55,565 bases of DNA, from contig NZ_FUXW01000014.1 of assembly GCF_900167005.1 (NCBI RefSeq), positions 1 to 55,565 of the forward strand, read 5' to 3'. Under the pieces are notes generated by a model. That model saw only the letters and a list, made by a program, of their open reading frames with translations. It was not told the origin of the DNA and searched no databases. Position numbers and translations under genes: made by a program. This stretch comes from Butyricicoccus pullicaecorum DSM 23266. GTDB taxonomy: Bacteria; Bacillota; Clostridia; Oscillospirales; Butyricicoccaceae. Every line of letters begins with the position of its first letter. Positions within the stretch are counted from its first letter, which is position 1. Shown here in pieces: positions 8,778 to 17,184 of the stretch.

Positions 8778-9650
8778 ATGAAAGTAAAAAAGGCCTGGAT
8801 ACCGATTTTTCTGGCCCCGGCGGTGATCCTGTTTCTGCTGATCTATGCGGTGCCGCTTGTCATGGTCTTCGCGACCTCGCTGTGCGAGTACAAGCTGACA
8901 TCCAAGAGCATCACATTCATCGGCTTGCAGAATTACATCGACCTGTTCAAGGACCCGGCATTCCACACAGCATTCACCAACACCATCATCTGGATTTTGA
9001 TTCACTGCATCCTGCACGTGGCGATGGGCTGCCTGATCGCGCTGCTGCTCTATAAGAAGCCGCGTGGCTGGAAGTTCATCCGTACCGCATACATGGTGCC
9101 GAACATCATCTCGAACGCTGCAATGGGTATGATTTTCGTCAACATCTTCAACCCGCAGTTTGGCGTTGTCAACTCGATCCTGAAGATGGTCGGCTTGGAA
9201 GAGCTGACGCACAACTGGCTGATGGACACGACGACCGCGTTCCCGTCGGTTACGATGGTCTGGTTCCTGTTCGCAGGCTACACCACGACGCTCATTCTGG
9301 CACAGGCACTGTCGGTTGACGAGTCGGTGCTCGAGGCAGCACGTGTAGACGGCGCGACCAACTTTCAGATTGATATCTTCATTATGCTGCCGCTGCTCAA
9401 GAAGATCATCGGCACGACCATGGTCATGGCAGCAACCTACATGCTGCAGATGTTTGACCTGATCTACATCACCACCAACGGCGGCCCCGGCAAGACCACT
9501 ACCAACCTGCCGCTGCTGCTGTACGGCGTATTCAAGTCGGAGAATAACTACGGCTACGCGAATACCATCGGTGTAATGATCATCGTCCTCGGCGCGATCG
9601 TCATGGTAGCGATCAATAAGGCGCTCAAGGTCAACGAAGAAGATTATTAA
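8778..9650 (+). CDS. Sugar ABC transporter permease (MalF/UgpA type)
   Basis: A 290-residue inner-membrane permease with about six TM helices. The EAA-type loop that contacts the ATPase is visible as EAARVDGATNFQIDIFIMLPLL near residues 190-212. It forms a heterodimer with the next gene product (gap 15 nt). The nearby binding protein and kinase-regulator pair indicate carbohydrate import. No ATPase is encoded here, so a shared MsmK/UgpC-like ATPase elsewhere is inferred. GGGAGGATGA upstream of the ATG supports this start. Confidence 0.92.
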   Translation: MKVKKAWIPIFLAPAVILFLLIYAVPLVMVFATSLCEYKLTSKSITFIGLQNYIDLFKDPAFHTAFTNTIIWILIHCILHVAMGCLIALLLYKKPRGWKFIRTAYMVPNIISNAAMGMIFVNIFNPQFGVVNSILKMVGLEELTHNWLMDTTTAFPSVTMVWFLFAGYTTTLILAQALSVDESVLEAARVDGATNFQIDIFIMLPLLKKIIGTTMVMAATYMLQMFDLIYITTNGGPGKTTTNLPLLLYGVFKSENNYGYANTIGVMIIVLGAIVMVAINKALKVNEEDY

Positions 9651-9665
9651 GGAGGCGCTCGAATC

Positions 9666-10517
9666 ATGAATCCCGCATGGCGTACTTTATCCGCAAAAGA
9701 GCGCATACTCTGTGTTCTGAAATACATCTTTCTGACGATCTGCGTCATCGTCGCGATCTTCCCGATTGCCTGGGTCATCATGTCGTCGTTTAAGACCAAC
9801 GCCGAGATTTTGTCCAACGGCATCGGCCTGCCGTCGAGCTTCAGCCTGACCGGTTATGTTCAGGCGCTTGCAATCTCCCCCATCCTCAAGTACTTTATGA
9901 ACAGCGTCATCGTGGCCGTTGTCGCCACCGCAGCCAACGTCTTTTTCCTGGCAATGGCAGCGTACGTGTTCGCAAGATGCCAGTTCCGGTTCAAAAACGC
10001 ACTGTATATGCTGCTCTCGCTGTCTCTGGTCATCCCCATGACCGCACTCTTAAACCCGGTGTACATCGTGGTCAACGGCATGGGTCTGGCAGATACCAAG
10101 ACCGGCCTGATCCTGGTGTATACGGCACTGAACCTGCCGATGTCGCTGCTCATTCTGCGCGGTACCTTCCTTTCCATCCCCAAGAGTCTGGAAGAAGCGG
10201 CATACGTAGACGGCGCGGGCTTCTTCCGCACCTTTATCCAGATTATGATGCCGTGTGCCAAGGGCGGCCTTGCATCGGCTGCGGTACTGGCATTCCTCAA
10301 TAACTGGAACGAGTTTACCTTTGCATTGGTTCTGACCAGCGGTCAGGAAGCGAGAACGCTGCCCCTGTCGCTGAGCTACTTTACTTCGCAGTTTAGCTTT
10401 AACTATACGGCGATGTTTGCGGCCATCACGATTGCGGTTATCCCGTCGATCGCAGTCTTTGCGATCTTCCAGGAACAGGTCGTATCGTCCCTGACCGCAG
10501 GCGCAGTAAAGGAATAA
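9666..10517 (+). CDS. Sugar ABC transporter permease (MalG/UgpE type)
   Basis: A 283-residue second permease subunit with about six TM helices. The EAA loop reads EEAAYVDGAGFFRTF near residues 175-190, followed by a P-rich segment and the conserved NNWNEF motif typical of MalG/UgpE/MsmG proteins. AAGGAGGCG lies 8-14 nt before the ATG. It is last in the importer operon, and array R3 follows within about 10 nt of the stop. Substrate is not determinable; regulation is probably by the divergent YesMN-like pair. Confidence 0.92.
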   Translation: MNPAWRTLSAKERILCVLKYIFLTICVIVAIFPIAWVIMSSFKTNAEILSNGIGLPSSFSLTGYVQALAISPILKYFMNSVIVAVVATAANVFFLAMAAYVFARCQFRFKNALYMLLSLSLVIPMTALLNPVYIVVNGMGLADTKTGLILVYTALNLPMSLLILRGTFLSIPKSLEEAAYVDGAGFFRTFIQIMMPCAKGGLASAAVLAFLNNWNEFTFALVLTSGQEARTLPLSLSYFTSQFSFNYTAMFAAITIAVIPSIAVFAIFQEQVVSSLTAGAVKE

Positions 10518-10523
10518 TCCCGC

Positions 10524-10880
10524 CCGCAGGCGAAATGAAGTTTGGATCAAACCTTTTCAAAGGTTTGCGGAGTCTTGAGGCAGAGCCTCAAGTCGCCCGT
10601 CGCAACGGGCGAAATCCCCTCTTGAAACCCGGTGTCCGACCCGGGTTTCAATTAAAACAAACAAAAAAGAAAGACCACCCGACAGGGTGGTCTTTCTCAT
10701 GAGCGCACTTTGTGCGCGGAGTATTGCGCATCCTGCGGGATGCGCTTTTTATTATTTTTTTGTTGATTTTCGCAAGGCGAAAATCAAAAGGGGAGTTCCG
10801 CGCTCTGCGGAGCGCGTCTCAGGGCGCTGCCCTGAGAACCCGCGGCCTTTTGAAAAAGGCCGGCGAAAACTTCATTTCGC
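10524..10880 (-). repeat. Two-sided hairpin array R3 between convergent genes
   Basis: Same architecture as R2, but its terminator has the U-tract on the - strand, so the array is oriented for the M18 peptidase. Visible stems include CAAACC/GGTTTG, CTTGAGGC/GCCTCAAG, CGCCCGTCGCAACGGGCG, GAAACCCGG..CCGGGTTTC, GCGCAC/GTGCGC, GCATCCTGCGGGATGC, GATTTTCGC/GCGAAAATC, GCGCTCTGCGGAGCGC, CTCAGGGC/GCCCTGAG and GGCC/GGCC. No gene is supported in this interval. Confidence 0.8.
10661..10697 (-). terminator. Intrinsic terminator inside array R3
   Basis: GAAAGACCACCC (10669-10680) pairs with GGGTGGTCTTTC (10685-10696). The A-rich stretch at 10661-10668 gives a U-tract on the - strand, so it terminates the leftward aminopeptidase transcript. 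Confidence 0.75.
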
Positions 10881-10899
10881 CTTCTCCCCTTTTGCGTTC

Positions 10900-12276
10900 T
10901 TAGTCGCGATAGAACGCGCCAAATCCCAGATAAGTCATATACAGATCGTGCTTGGAAATGGTCTCGAACGGTGCGTGCATGGACAGAACCGGAACACCAG
11001 CGTCAACCGTATCAATATTACGGTTTGCCAGATACATGGCGACCGTTCCGCCGCCGCCCTGATCGACACGGCCAAGCTGACCGGTCTGCCAAGTGATGCC
11101 AGCGCCGTCCAGAATGCAGCGTACCTGCGCCATCAGCTCAGCGGAAGCGTCCGAAGTCCCACTCTTGCCGCGTGCGCCGGTGTACTTGATGATTGCCATA
11201 CCGCAGCCGATGCGGGCATCGTTGCGGCCCTCGGAAACCTCGGGGAAATTGGGGTCGAACGCGTTGCAAACGTCAGCCGACAGGCAGATGGAATGCTCAT
11301 AGCACTCGTCGGGCAGGACGTTCTGCGCACGGCACAGATCACCGAGGAAGGTGTCGAAGTGACGGCTCTGCATGCCGGTCACGCCGTCCGAGCCGATCTC
11401 TTCCTTGTCGACGAGCAGGCACAGGTTGGTGTGTACCGGGGTCTCGTCGGCATCGAGCAGCGCGGTTGCAGCCGGATAGGAGCAAACGCGGTCGTCGTGA
11501 CCGTAAGCGCCGATCAGCGAGCGATCAAAGCCGATGTCGCAGGCGTTGAATGCCGGAACACAGGACAGCTCAGCCGACAGGAAATCAGCCTCGGTCATGC
11601 CGTATTCTGCGTTCAGGTACTCCAGAATGGCGCGCTTGACGCGATCCTTGTCGCCGTCTGCGCTGTTTTCGCTCGGGAACGAGCCGAGCAGGACGTTCAT
11701 GTTCTCCGCCTTGATGACCTCGGTTGCCTTCTTGACCATCTGCTCGCTTGCCAGATGGGGCAGCAGATCGGTGATGACGAACTTGGGGTCGCCGGGCTTG
11801 TGGCCAACGTGAACGGGTACACGCTCGACCTTGCCGTCACGGCACACGCAGACCACGCCGCGCAGCTCGAGCGGGATGGCCAGCCAGTGATACTTCTTGA
11901 TGCCGCCGTAGTAGTGGGTCTTGAAGTAAGCCATGCCGTCCTGCTCGTAGAGCGGAACGGTACGGATATCGATGCGGGGCGCATCCAGATGGGCAGCAGT
12001 CAGACGAACACCGTCGGACAGCGGAGCCGAGCCGATGTGCGCCAGAATGATGCCCTTGTGACGGTTGATCTGGTAGAACTTGTCGCCGGGATTGACCGCC
12101 ATACCGCGGACATAAGCCTTGTAGCCCTTGGCTTCAGCCATACGGACGATTGCGTCAACCGCGTCGCGTTCGGTCTTGCCCTCGTCGAGGAATGCCTTGT
12201 AGCCCTCGGCATAGTCCATGCAAGCCTTTTTGTCGAGCTTGTCATAGCCCGGCTTTTTGTCATAGAACAGTTCCAT
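10900..12276 (-). CDS. M18 family aminopeptidase
   Basis: A 458-residue metallo-aminopeptidase of the M18 (aspartyl aminopeptidase-like) family. It is a cytosolic di-zinc enzyme that removes N-terminal residues from peptides. Supporting motifs are TAAHLDAPRID near residue 93-103 (metal-binding His/Asp), LVDKEEIGSDGVTG (catalytic Glu pair) and the C-terminal SMHAPFETISKHDLY segment with a metal-ligand His. Length fits clostridial M18 members. It appears to be a monocistronic leftward gene whose promoter must lie in 12277-12330; I do not see a clean -35/-10. Array R3 follows the stop by about 20 nt. Confidence 0.93.
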   Translation of the reverse strand: MELFYDKKPGYDKLDKKACMDYAEGYKAFLDEGKTERDAVDAIVRMAEAKGYKAYVRGMAVNPGDKFYQINRHKGIILAHIGSAPLSDGVRLTAAHLDAPRIDIRTVPLYEQDGMAYFKTHYYGGIKKYHWLAIPLELRGVVCVCRDGKVERVPVHVGHKPGDPKFVITDLLPHLASEQMVKKATEVIKAENMNVLLGSFPSENSADGDKDRVKRAILEYLNAEYGMTEADFLSAELSCVPAFNACDIGFDRSLIGAYGHDDRVCSYPAATALLDADETPVHTNLCLLVDKEEIGSDGVTGMQSRHFDTFLGDLCRAQNVLPDECYEHSICLSADVCNAFDPNFPEVSEGRNDARIGCGMAIIKYTGARGKSGTSDASAELMAQVRCILDGAGITWQTGQLGRVDQGGGGTVAMYLANRNIDTVDAGVPVLSMHAPFETISKHDLYMTYLGFGAFYRD

Positions 12277-12323
12277 AGTGGTGATGCTCCTTTTATGGGT
12301 AGAAAAATTGGTTGTAAGAACGA

Positions 12324-12837
12324 ATTGAAAAGTTTTCGCCAGTCTAAATATAGAAGTTTTCGCCGGCCTTTTTCAAAAGGCCGCGGGTTCTCAGGGCAGC
12401 GCCCTGAGTCGCACTCCGCAGAGTGCGAAACACTCTTTTGATTCCGGCGAAAGCCGGAATCAACAAAAAATAATTCTAAGCGCCGCCCGCAGGCGGCAAG
12501 ATTCTTTGCGCGCCAGGCGCGCTCATGGAATCCGTTCCCACGGGAACGGATTCCCCATCCCCTGCCCTTTCTGCGCACCCTTCGTTTGAAAGACCGCAGT
12601 CAGGACGCGGGTGGGAAACCCAATCCGCCGGATTGGGTTTCCATGAGCGCACTTTGTGCGCGGAGTATTTCGCGTCCTGCGGGACGCGAGTATTTTTTTG
12701 TTTTGGTTGATTTTCGCAAAGCGAAAATCAAAAGGGGGTTTCGTGTCCTGCGGGACACGACTCAGGGCTCTGCCCTGAGAACCCGCAAACCTTTGAAAAG
12801 GTTTGATCGAAACTTCAATTATGGGTGCGGTGCTGAG
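12324..12837 (-). repeat. Long two-sided hairpin array R4
   Basis: Non-coding stretch between the M18 start and the coaE stop. Read leftward from coaE it has GGGTGCGG, CAAACC/GGTTTG, CTCAGGGC/GCCCTGAG, GTGTCCCGCAGGACAC, GATTTTCGC/GCGAAAATC, CGCGTCCCGCAGGACGCG, GCGCAC/GTGCGC, an AAACCCAATCC/GGATTGGGTTT stem, a GGAATCCGTTCC/GGAACGGATTCC stem, then mirror modules ending in CGCCGGCC. A partial extra copy (TTGAAAAGTTTTCGCCAG) sits at its left end. Apart from that, no gene is supported here. Confidence 0.75.
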
Positions 12838-12843
12838 TGGGAT

Positions 12844-13431
12844 TCAGCGCAGCTGACCGCACAAAATCTCGACTTGTTTCTGGAGTTCCTCTAAACTTCC
12901 GTTATTCTCCAGCACAAAATCGCATTTCTCGCGATAGAAATCCTCATCTGGCTGTGCGTCGATGCGTGCCGCGGCGGCAGTTTCGCTCAAACCATCGCGC
13001 TGCATGATGCGCTGGATACGTGTCTCACGCGAGGCGACCACACCGATGACCGCGTCGCACGAGCGATCAAACCCAGTTTGAAACAGTGTGGGTGCGTCGT
13101 AGAGGATGCGGTCGATGCCCTGTTCTGCCAGCTTGTGAAACTCCTCTTCACTTGCCTGCCAGATGTGGGGAGTGGTGATGTCACCCAGCTGTGTCAGGCG
13201 TGCGGGGTCAGAAAAGACAACGCTTGCCAGCTTGGGACGGTCGAGTGCACCCTCTGGGGTCAGGATGTCCCCAAAGGCGCGATGTAATGCATCGAGCAGG
13301 GCACTGCCGGGGACGCACAGACCGCGATAGACCGCGTCGGCATCCACCCAGCCGAAGCCGTTTTGGACGAGCAATGCAGCGGCAGCGCTTTTTCCCGCGC
13401 CCGAACCGCCGGTCAGACCATAAATTTTCAT
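12844..13431 (-). CDS. coaE: Dephospho-CoA kinase
   Basis: A 195-residue cytosolic kinase for the last step of coenzyme A synthesis, phosphorylating the ribose 3'-OH of dephospho-CoA. The P-loop GGSGAGKS is at residues 8-15 (LTGGSGAGKS), followed by the DADAVYR segment and the lid region with SRETRIQRIMQRDG. The length matches the family. It is the third gene of a leftward group prfA, threonylcarbamoyl-AMP synthase, coaE, with 4 nt between the previous stop and this start, so translation is probably coupled. Array R4 begins about 7 nt after its stop. Confidence 0.95.
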   Translation of the reverse strand: MKIYGLTGGSGAGKSAAAALLVQNGFGWVDADAVYRGLCVPGSALLDALHRAFGDILTPEGALDRPKLASVVFSDPARLTQLGDITTPHIWQASEEEFHKLAEQGIDRILYDAPTLFQTGFDRSCDAVIGVVASRETRIQRIMQRDGLSETAAAARIDAQPDEDFYREKCDFVLENNGSLEELQKQVEILCGQLR

Positions 13432-13435
13432 GGTA

Positions 13436-14458
13436 TTACACCTCGATGACGTGGAAACCGGCCGCTTTTTTGAGGCGATTGGCGACGGCCAGACCGATGC
13501 CCGAGTCGTCGGGACACTGGGCGAAGATGGCGGTCACGTCGGTTTCGTCGAAGGCGCGGAGCGCGTCGAAGATGGCGTGCGCCTGTGCGGCCTGATCGTC
13601 CGAACGGCCGATGGTGCGTACGATATGACCGGGGAAACGGTCGGCGAACTCGTCAAAGCAGATGACGCCCGATTGACCGGTCAGCTGCGACGCGATGTAA
13701 GCCGCACCCTTTTCCGGATCGCCGCATACTGCGGTTACCGGTGCATGGGGTGCATAGTGGCGGTATTTCATGCCGGGCGCGGAGACGCGCACATCGTCAC
13801 CGATCTGCTCACGGACGGCGCGGTCGACCTCGACCGGGCCGAGAACGGCCTCGAGCTGTTCGAGCGAGATACCGCCCGGACGGAGCAGACGGGGCTTGTC
13901 CCCTGCGAGGGAAATGACGGTGGATTCCACGCCGACCGCGCACGCGCCGCCGTCCACAACGGCTGCGATCTTGCCCGACATGTCTTCCATGACGTGCGCC
14001 GCGGTGGTAGTGGAGGGACGGCCGGAGGTGTTAGCCGAGGGCGCGGCGATGGGCACGCCTGCGGCGCGGATGACCGCGCGAGCGACCGGATGGGAGGGCA
14101 GACGGATGCCGACCGTGTCCAGACCTGCTGAGACTTCGACCGGAATGCGGTCGGACTTGGGCAGAATGATGGTCATGGGGCCGGGCCAGTAGGCGTCGGC
14201 CAGACGGCGGGCAGCCTCAGGAACTTCGGAGACCAGCGGATAGATCTGGTCGAAATCCGCAATGTGAACAATCAGCGGGTTGTCCATCGGACGACCCTTG
14301 GCGGCGAAAATCTGGCGCACAGCGTTTCCGTCGAGCGCGTTCGCGCCCAGACCGTATACAGTTTCGGTGGGAATGCCGACGACCTGCCCGCTGGCCAGCA
14401 TTGCACCGGCCTGTTCGATCGCGCCCGCATCCTCGGGATGCAGAAGCAAGGTATTCAT
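13436..14458 (-). CDS. L-threonylcarbamoyladenylate synthase (Sua5/YwlC type)
   Basis: A 340-residue enzyme making threonylcarbamoyl-AMP from threonine, bicarbonate and ATP for the t6A37 modification of ANN-decoding tRNAs. The YrdC domain shows the phosphate-binding KGRPMDNPLIVH segment and SANTSGRPS. The extra C-terminal domain (about residues 210-340) makes it Sua5-like rather than a short TsaC. A GTG lies nine bases upstream in frame at 14467, but AGGAAG is spaced 8 nt from the ATG at 14458, so I chose that start. It sits between prfA and coaE in one direction with short gaps. Confidence 0.93.
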   Translation of the reverse strand: MNTLLLHPEDAGAIEQAGAMLASGQVVGIPTETVYGLGANALDGNAVRQIFAAKGRPMDNPLIVHIADFDQIYPLVSEVPEAARRLADAYWPGPMTIILPKSDRIPVEVSAGLDTVGIRLPSHPVARAVIRAAGVPIAAPSANTSGRPSTTTAAHVMEDMSGKIAAVVDGGACAVGVESTVISLAGDKPRLLRPGGISLEQLEAVLGPVEVDRAVREQIGDDVRVSAPGMKYRHYAPHAPVTAVCGDPEKGAAYIASQLTGQSGVICFDEFADRFPGHIVRTIGRSDDQAAQAHAIFDALRAFDETDVTAIFAQCPDDSGIGLAVANRLKKAAGFHVIEV

Positions 14459-14508
14459 AGCATACACTTCCTGTTATGGTAAGATAAAATAATACAATGA
14501 GTTATCGA

Positions 14509-15573
14509 TTAACTTTCTTCCTGCGCCTGTAATTTGCGGGCGGTGTCGGCGGTGATAAGCGCGTCAAGGACTTCGTCGAGGTCGCCGTCCATGAACTGAG
14601 ACAGCTTGTAGATGGTGAGCTTGATGCGGTGATCGGACACGCGGTTTTCCGGAAAATTGTACGTGCGGATGCGCTCGGAGCGATCACCGGTGCCGACCTG
14701 CGCCTTGCGCTCGGCCGCGATGGCGGCATTCTGCTTTTCGCATTCTGCCTCGTACAGACGGGTGCGCAGCACGCGCATGGCCTTGTCGCGGTTTTTGTGC
14801 TGGCTGCGCTCGTCCTGACACTCGACCACCGTGCCGGTGGGCAGATGGGTGATGCGGATGGCCGACTCGGTCTTGTTGATGTGCTGACCGCCCGCACCGG
14901 ACGAACGGAAGGTATCGATTTTGAGGTCGGCGGGGTTGATCTGGAAGTCGACCTCCTCGGCCTCGGGGAGCACCGCGACGGTGACGGTCGAGGTGTGTAC
15001 ACGACCCTGGCTCTCGGTTTCGGGGACGCGCTGCACGCGGTGTACACCCGACTCGAATTTCAGACGGGAGTATACACCGTCGCCCGAAATCTGGAATACA
15101 ACTTCCTTGCATCCGCCAAGCTCGGTCTGATTGATGGACAGGATTTCCACCTGCCAGCCGCGCTTTTCGGCGTACATGGAGTACATGCGGAAGAGCGAGT
15201 GCGCGAACAGCGCCGACTCCTCACCGCCCGCACCGCCGCGAATCTCGACGATGATGTTCTTGTCATCGTTGGGGTCACGGGGCAGGAGTAAGATTTTGAG
15301 TTCTTCTTCGAGCTGCTGCACACGAGCCTGCGCCTCGGATAATTCCTCCTGCGCGAAGTCGCGCAGCTCGGGATCGCGCATCAGCTCCTGCGCCTCGTCG
15401 ATCGTGCGCAGCGCATCCTCGCGTGCACGGATGGCGTGAACGATGGGCTCTAAGCGATTGCGTTCTTTGAGGAGTTTTGCCGCGGCTGCGGGGTCATCGT
15501 AGAGACCGGGCGCAGACAGACGGGCTTCGACCTCGTCAAAGCGTGCGACCAGAGCGCTGAGTTTATCGAGCAT
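14509..15573 (-). CDS. prfA: Peptide chain release factor 1
   Basis: A 354-residue class I release factor that reads UAA/UAG and triggers peptidyl-tRNA hydrolysis on the ribosome. The catalytic GGQ is in [14 protein letters not shown], with the codon-recognition domain upstream. The open frame extends to 15624, but the extra 17 residues are not family-like. The start [19 protein letters not shown] at 15573 matches the usual RF1 N-terminus and has an AAGAGG ribosome binding site upstream (AAGAGGTTTTTTTCTATG). It heads the operon with threonylcarbamoyl-AMP synthase and coaE; in many Firmicutes prfA is instead followed by prmC, which is absent here. Confidence 0.95.
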   Translation of the reverse strand: MLDKLSALVARFDEVEARLSAPGLYDDPAAAAKLLKERNRLEPIVHAIRAREDALRTIDEAQELMRDPELRDFAQEELSEAQARVQQLEEELKILLLPRDPNDDKNIIVEIRGGAGGEESALFAHSLFRMYSMYAEKRGWQVEILSINQTELGGCKEVVFQISGDGVYSRLKFESGVHRVQRVPETESQGRVHTSTVTVAVLPEAEEVDFQINPADLKIDTFRSSGAGGQHINKTESAIRITHLPTGTVVECQDERSQHKNRDKAMRVLRTRLYEAECEKQNAAIAAERKAQVGTGDRSERIRTYNFPENRVSDHRIKLTIYKLSQFMDGDLDEVLDALITADTARKLQAQEES

Positions 15574-15618
15574 AGAAAAAAACCTCTTGTCGTGGATTGA
15601 AAGAAACGTAGTTGCGGA

Positions 15619-16333
15619 AAGCACCGCAGCCCCAAATGAAGCTTTCGCCAGCCTTTCTCGAAAGGCTGCGGGTTCTCAGGGCAGCGCCCTGAGTCGCCCG
15701 TCGGCCCGTAGGTCACTATCCTCATTCCCGCGCTGTGCGCGGATAAAATGAGTACAACGGGCGAAACTCTCCTAATTGATTCCGGCCTAAGCCGGAATCA
15801 ACAAAAAATAAATTGAAAGCGCTCGCCGCAGCGAGCAAGACTCTCCGCGGCCTGTGGCCGCTCATCAAAAACGCCGTCCGGCGTTTTTGACCTCCGTTCC
15901 CCGCCCCAGCGGCATAACTTCGACCATACGGCAGCAGGAGCGGCGCGCTCATGGAATCCGTTCCACGGGAACGGATTCCCCAAACCCCTGCCCTTTCTGC
16001 GCACCCTCCGTTTGAAAGACCGCAGGCAGGATGCGGGTGGGCAAACCAATCCGGTGGATTGGTTTGCCATGAGCGCACTTTGTGCGCGGAGTTTTTCGCT
16101 CGCTGAGGCGAGCGATAAAAACGAAAGTTAAGTTGATTTTCCCTTGCGGGGGACGGGAAAATCAAAGGGGAATTTCGCCGTCTGCGGACGGCGACTCAGG
16201 GCGCTGCCCTGAGAACCTGCAAGCCTTTCGAGAAAGGCTTGAGCGAAAGCTTTATTTCGCCCACTCGTTTTATTCGTGCTCGGCACGAGAATAAGGATAG
16301 CGACCTACGGGCTTTGGGCGGGAATCCGTTATC
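15619..16333 (-). repeat. Very long hairpin array R5
   Basis: About 700 nt without a supportable gene between prfA and the DUF218 gene. It contains the standard modules (CAGCC/GGCTG, CTCAGGGC/GCCCTGAG, GATTCCGGC..GCCGGAATC, GCTCGCCGCAGCGAGC, GGAATCCGTTCC/GGAACGGATTCC, CCAATCC/GGATTGG, GCGCAC/GTGCGC, GCCGTCTGCGGACGGC). It also has two inverted copies of an extra module at about 15709-15766 and 16258-16313 that differ by compensating stem changes. Confidence 0.75.
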
Positions 16334-16335
16334 CC

Positions 16336-17091
16336 TTAAAAATACCGTCCCGTCAAAATCAGTCCCAAAGTCGAGCAATATTCCCGCATGTGGGACGCGG
16401 CGGCGAGGGGCAGATTGGGGACGGGAGCGGGCACGCCGTAGGGGTCGAGTCCGGCCTGCTCCATGAGTTTACGTGCGCGGGCGAGGTGGAAGTCGCTGGA
16501 GATGACCGCGCAGCGGGACTCTTCCAGCGGATAGAGCGCCTTTGCGTTTGCGATATTTTGAATGGTATTGCGGGACTTATCCTCGATCAGCAGGCGGTCG
16601 GGGTCAGTGCCCAACGTGTCAACCATATATTGCCGCATCATGTGCGACTCGGGCATGGGTTCATTGGTGCCCTGACCGCCGCACAGGATGGCGATGGCGT
16701 CGGGGTGCTCGTCCAGAAACGCATCTGCGGTTTTGAGTCGTTCGATGAGTGCATCGGACGGACGATCCTGCAAGATGTGTGCACCGAGGACGAGCACATA
16801 CTGTGCATCATCGGCTTCGGGGTCAGCATGTTCGCCGCTGATGATTAAACCCTGAATGCACACGAATGACACACAGAATAGGGCGAACAGCACGCGGCCA
16901 ACTTGTGCCAGAACGTGTGCACCGCGATGACGACGACCCAGCCAAACCATCCATCCTTCTCCTGCACAGCATACGCCGAGGCCGCACAGGAAGTATCCGC
17001 CGAAGCGAATTGGTGAGGATGGAAGAAAGAACAAGCCGGGCACAAACAGTATAATTGCTAAAACAAACCAGAATTTAGAACTTTTCCACAT
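16336..17091 (-). CDS. DUF218/YdcF-type membrane-anchored protein
   Basis: A 251-residue protein. Three or four hydrophobic segments occupy the first about 85 residues, followed by a soluble DUF218 domain: YVLVLGAHILQDRPSDALIERL, AILCGGQGTNEPMPESHMMRQYMV, LLIEDKSRNTIQNIANAKAL and AVISSDFHLARARKLMEQAGL are the classic segments of the SanA/YdcF/ElyC superfamily. Members are linked to cell-envelope functions, but the reaction is not established. AGAGAGG precedes the ATG. It is codirectional with the ABC-F gene upstream, separated by 93 nt holding four TGTGCACA-like words. Confidence 0.88.
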   Translation of the reverse strand: MWKSSKFWFVLAIILFVPGLFFLPSSPIRFGGYFLCGLGVCCAGEGWMVWLGRRHRGAHVLAQVGRVLFALFCVSFVCIQGLIISGEHADPEADDAQYVLVLGAHILQDRPSDALIERLKTADAFLDEHPDAIAILCGGQGTNEPMPESHMMRQYMVDTLGTDPDRLLIEDKSRNTIQNIANAKALYPLEESRCAVISSDFHLARARKLMEQAGLDPYGVPAPVPNLPLAAASHMREYCSTLGLILTGRYF

Positions 17092-17107
17092 GGCAAAACC
17101 TCTCTTG

Positions 17108-17179
17108 TGTGCACATTAAAACGTGTGCACATAGGCAGAACACAGAACGCGGAGAGATCATGTGCATATCGTGTGCGCA
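17108..17179 (-). repeat. Cluster of four TGTGCRCA-like palindromic words
   Basis: TGTGCACA occurs at 17108-17115 and 17124-17131, TGTGCATA at 17161-17168 and TGTGCGCA at 17172-17179, all within the 93-nt gap between the ABC-F stop and the DUF218 start. Exact palindromic octamers in a gap suggest protein binding sites or a structured spacer. Confidence 0.4.
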
Positions 17180-17184
17180 TAGAA

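Noticed and set aside
10687-12441. 584-codon rightward frame over the M18 gene
   Set aside because: Antisense shadow of a well-supported aminopeptidase; begins within array R3.
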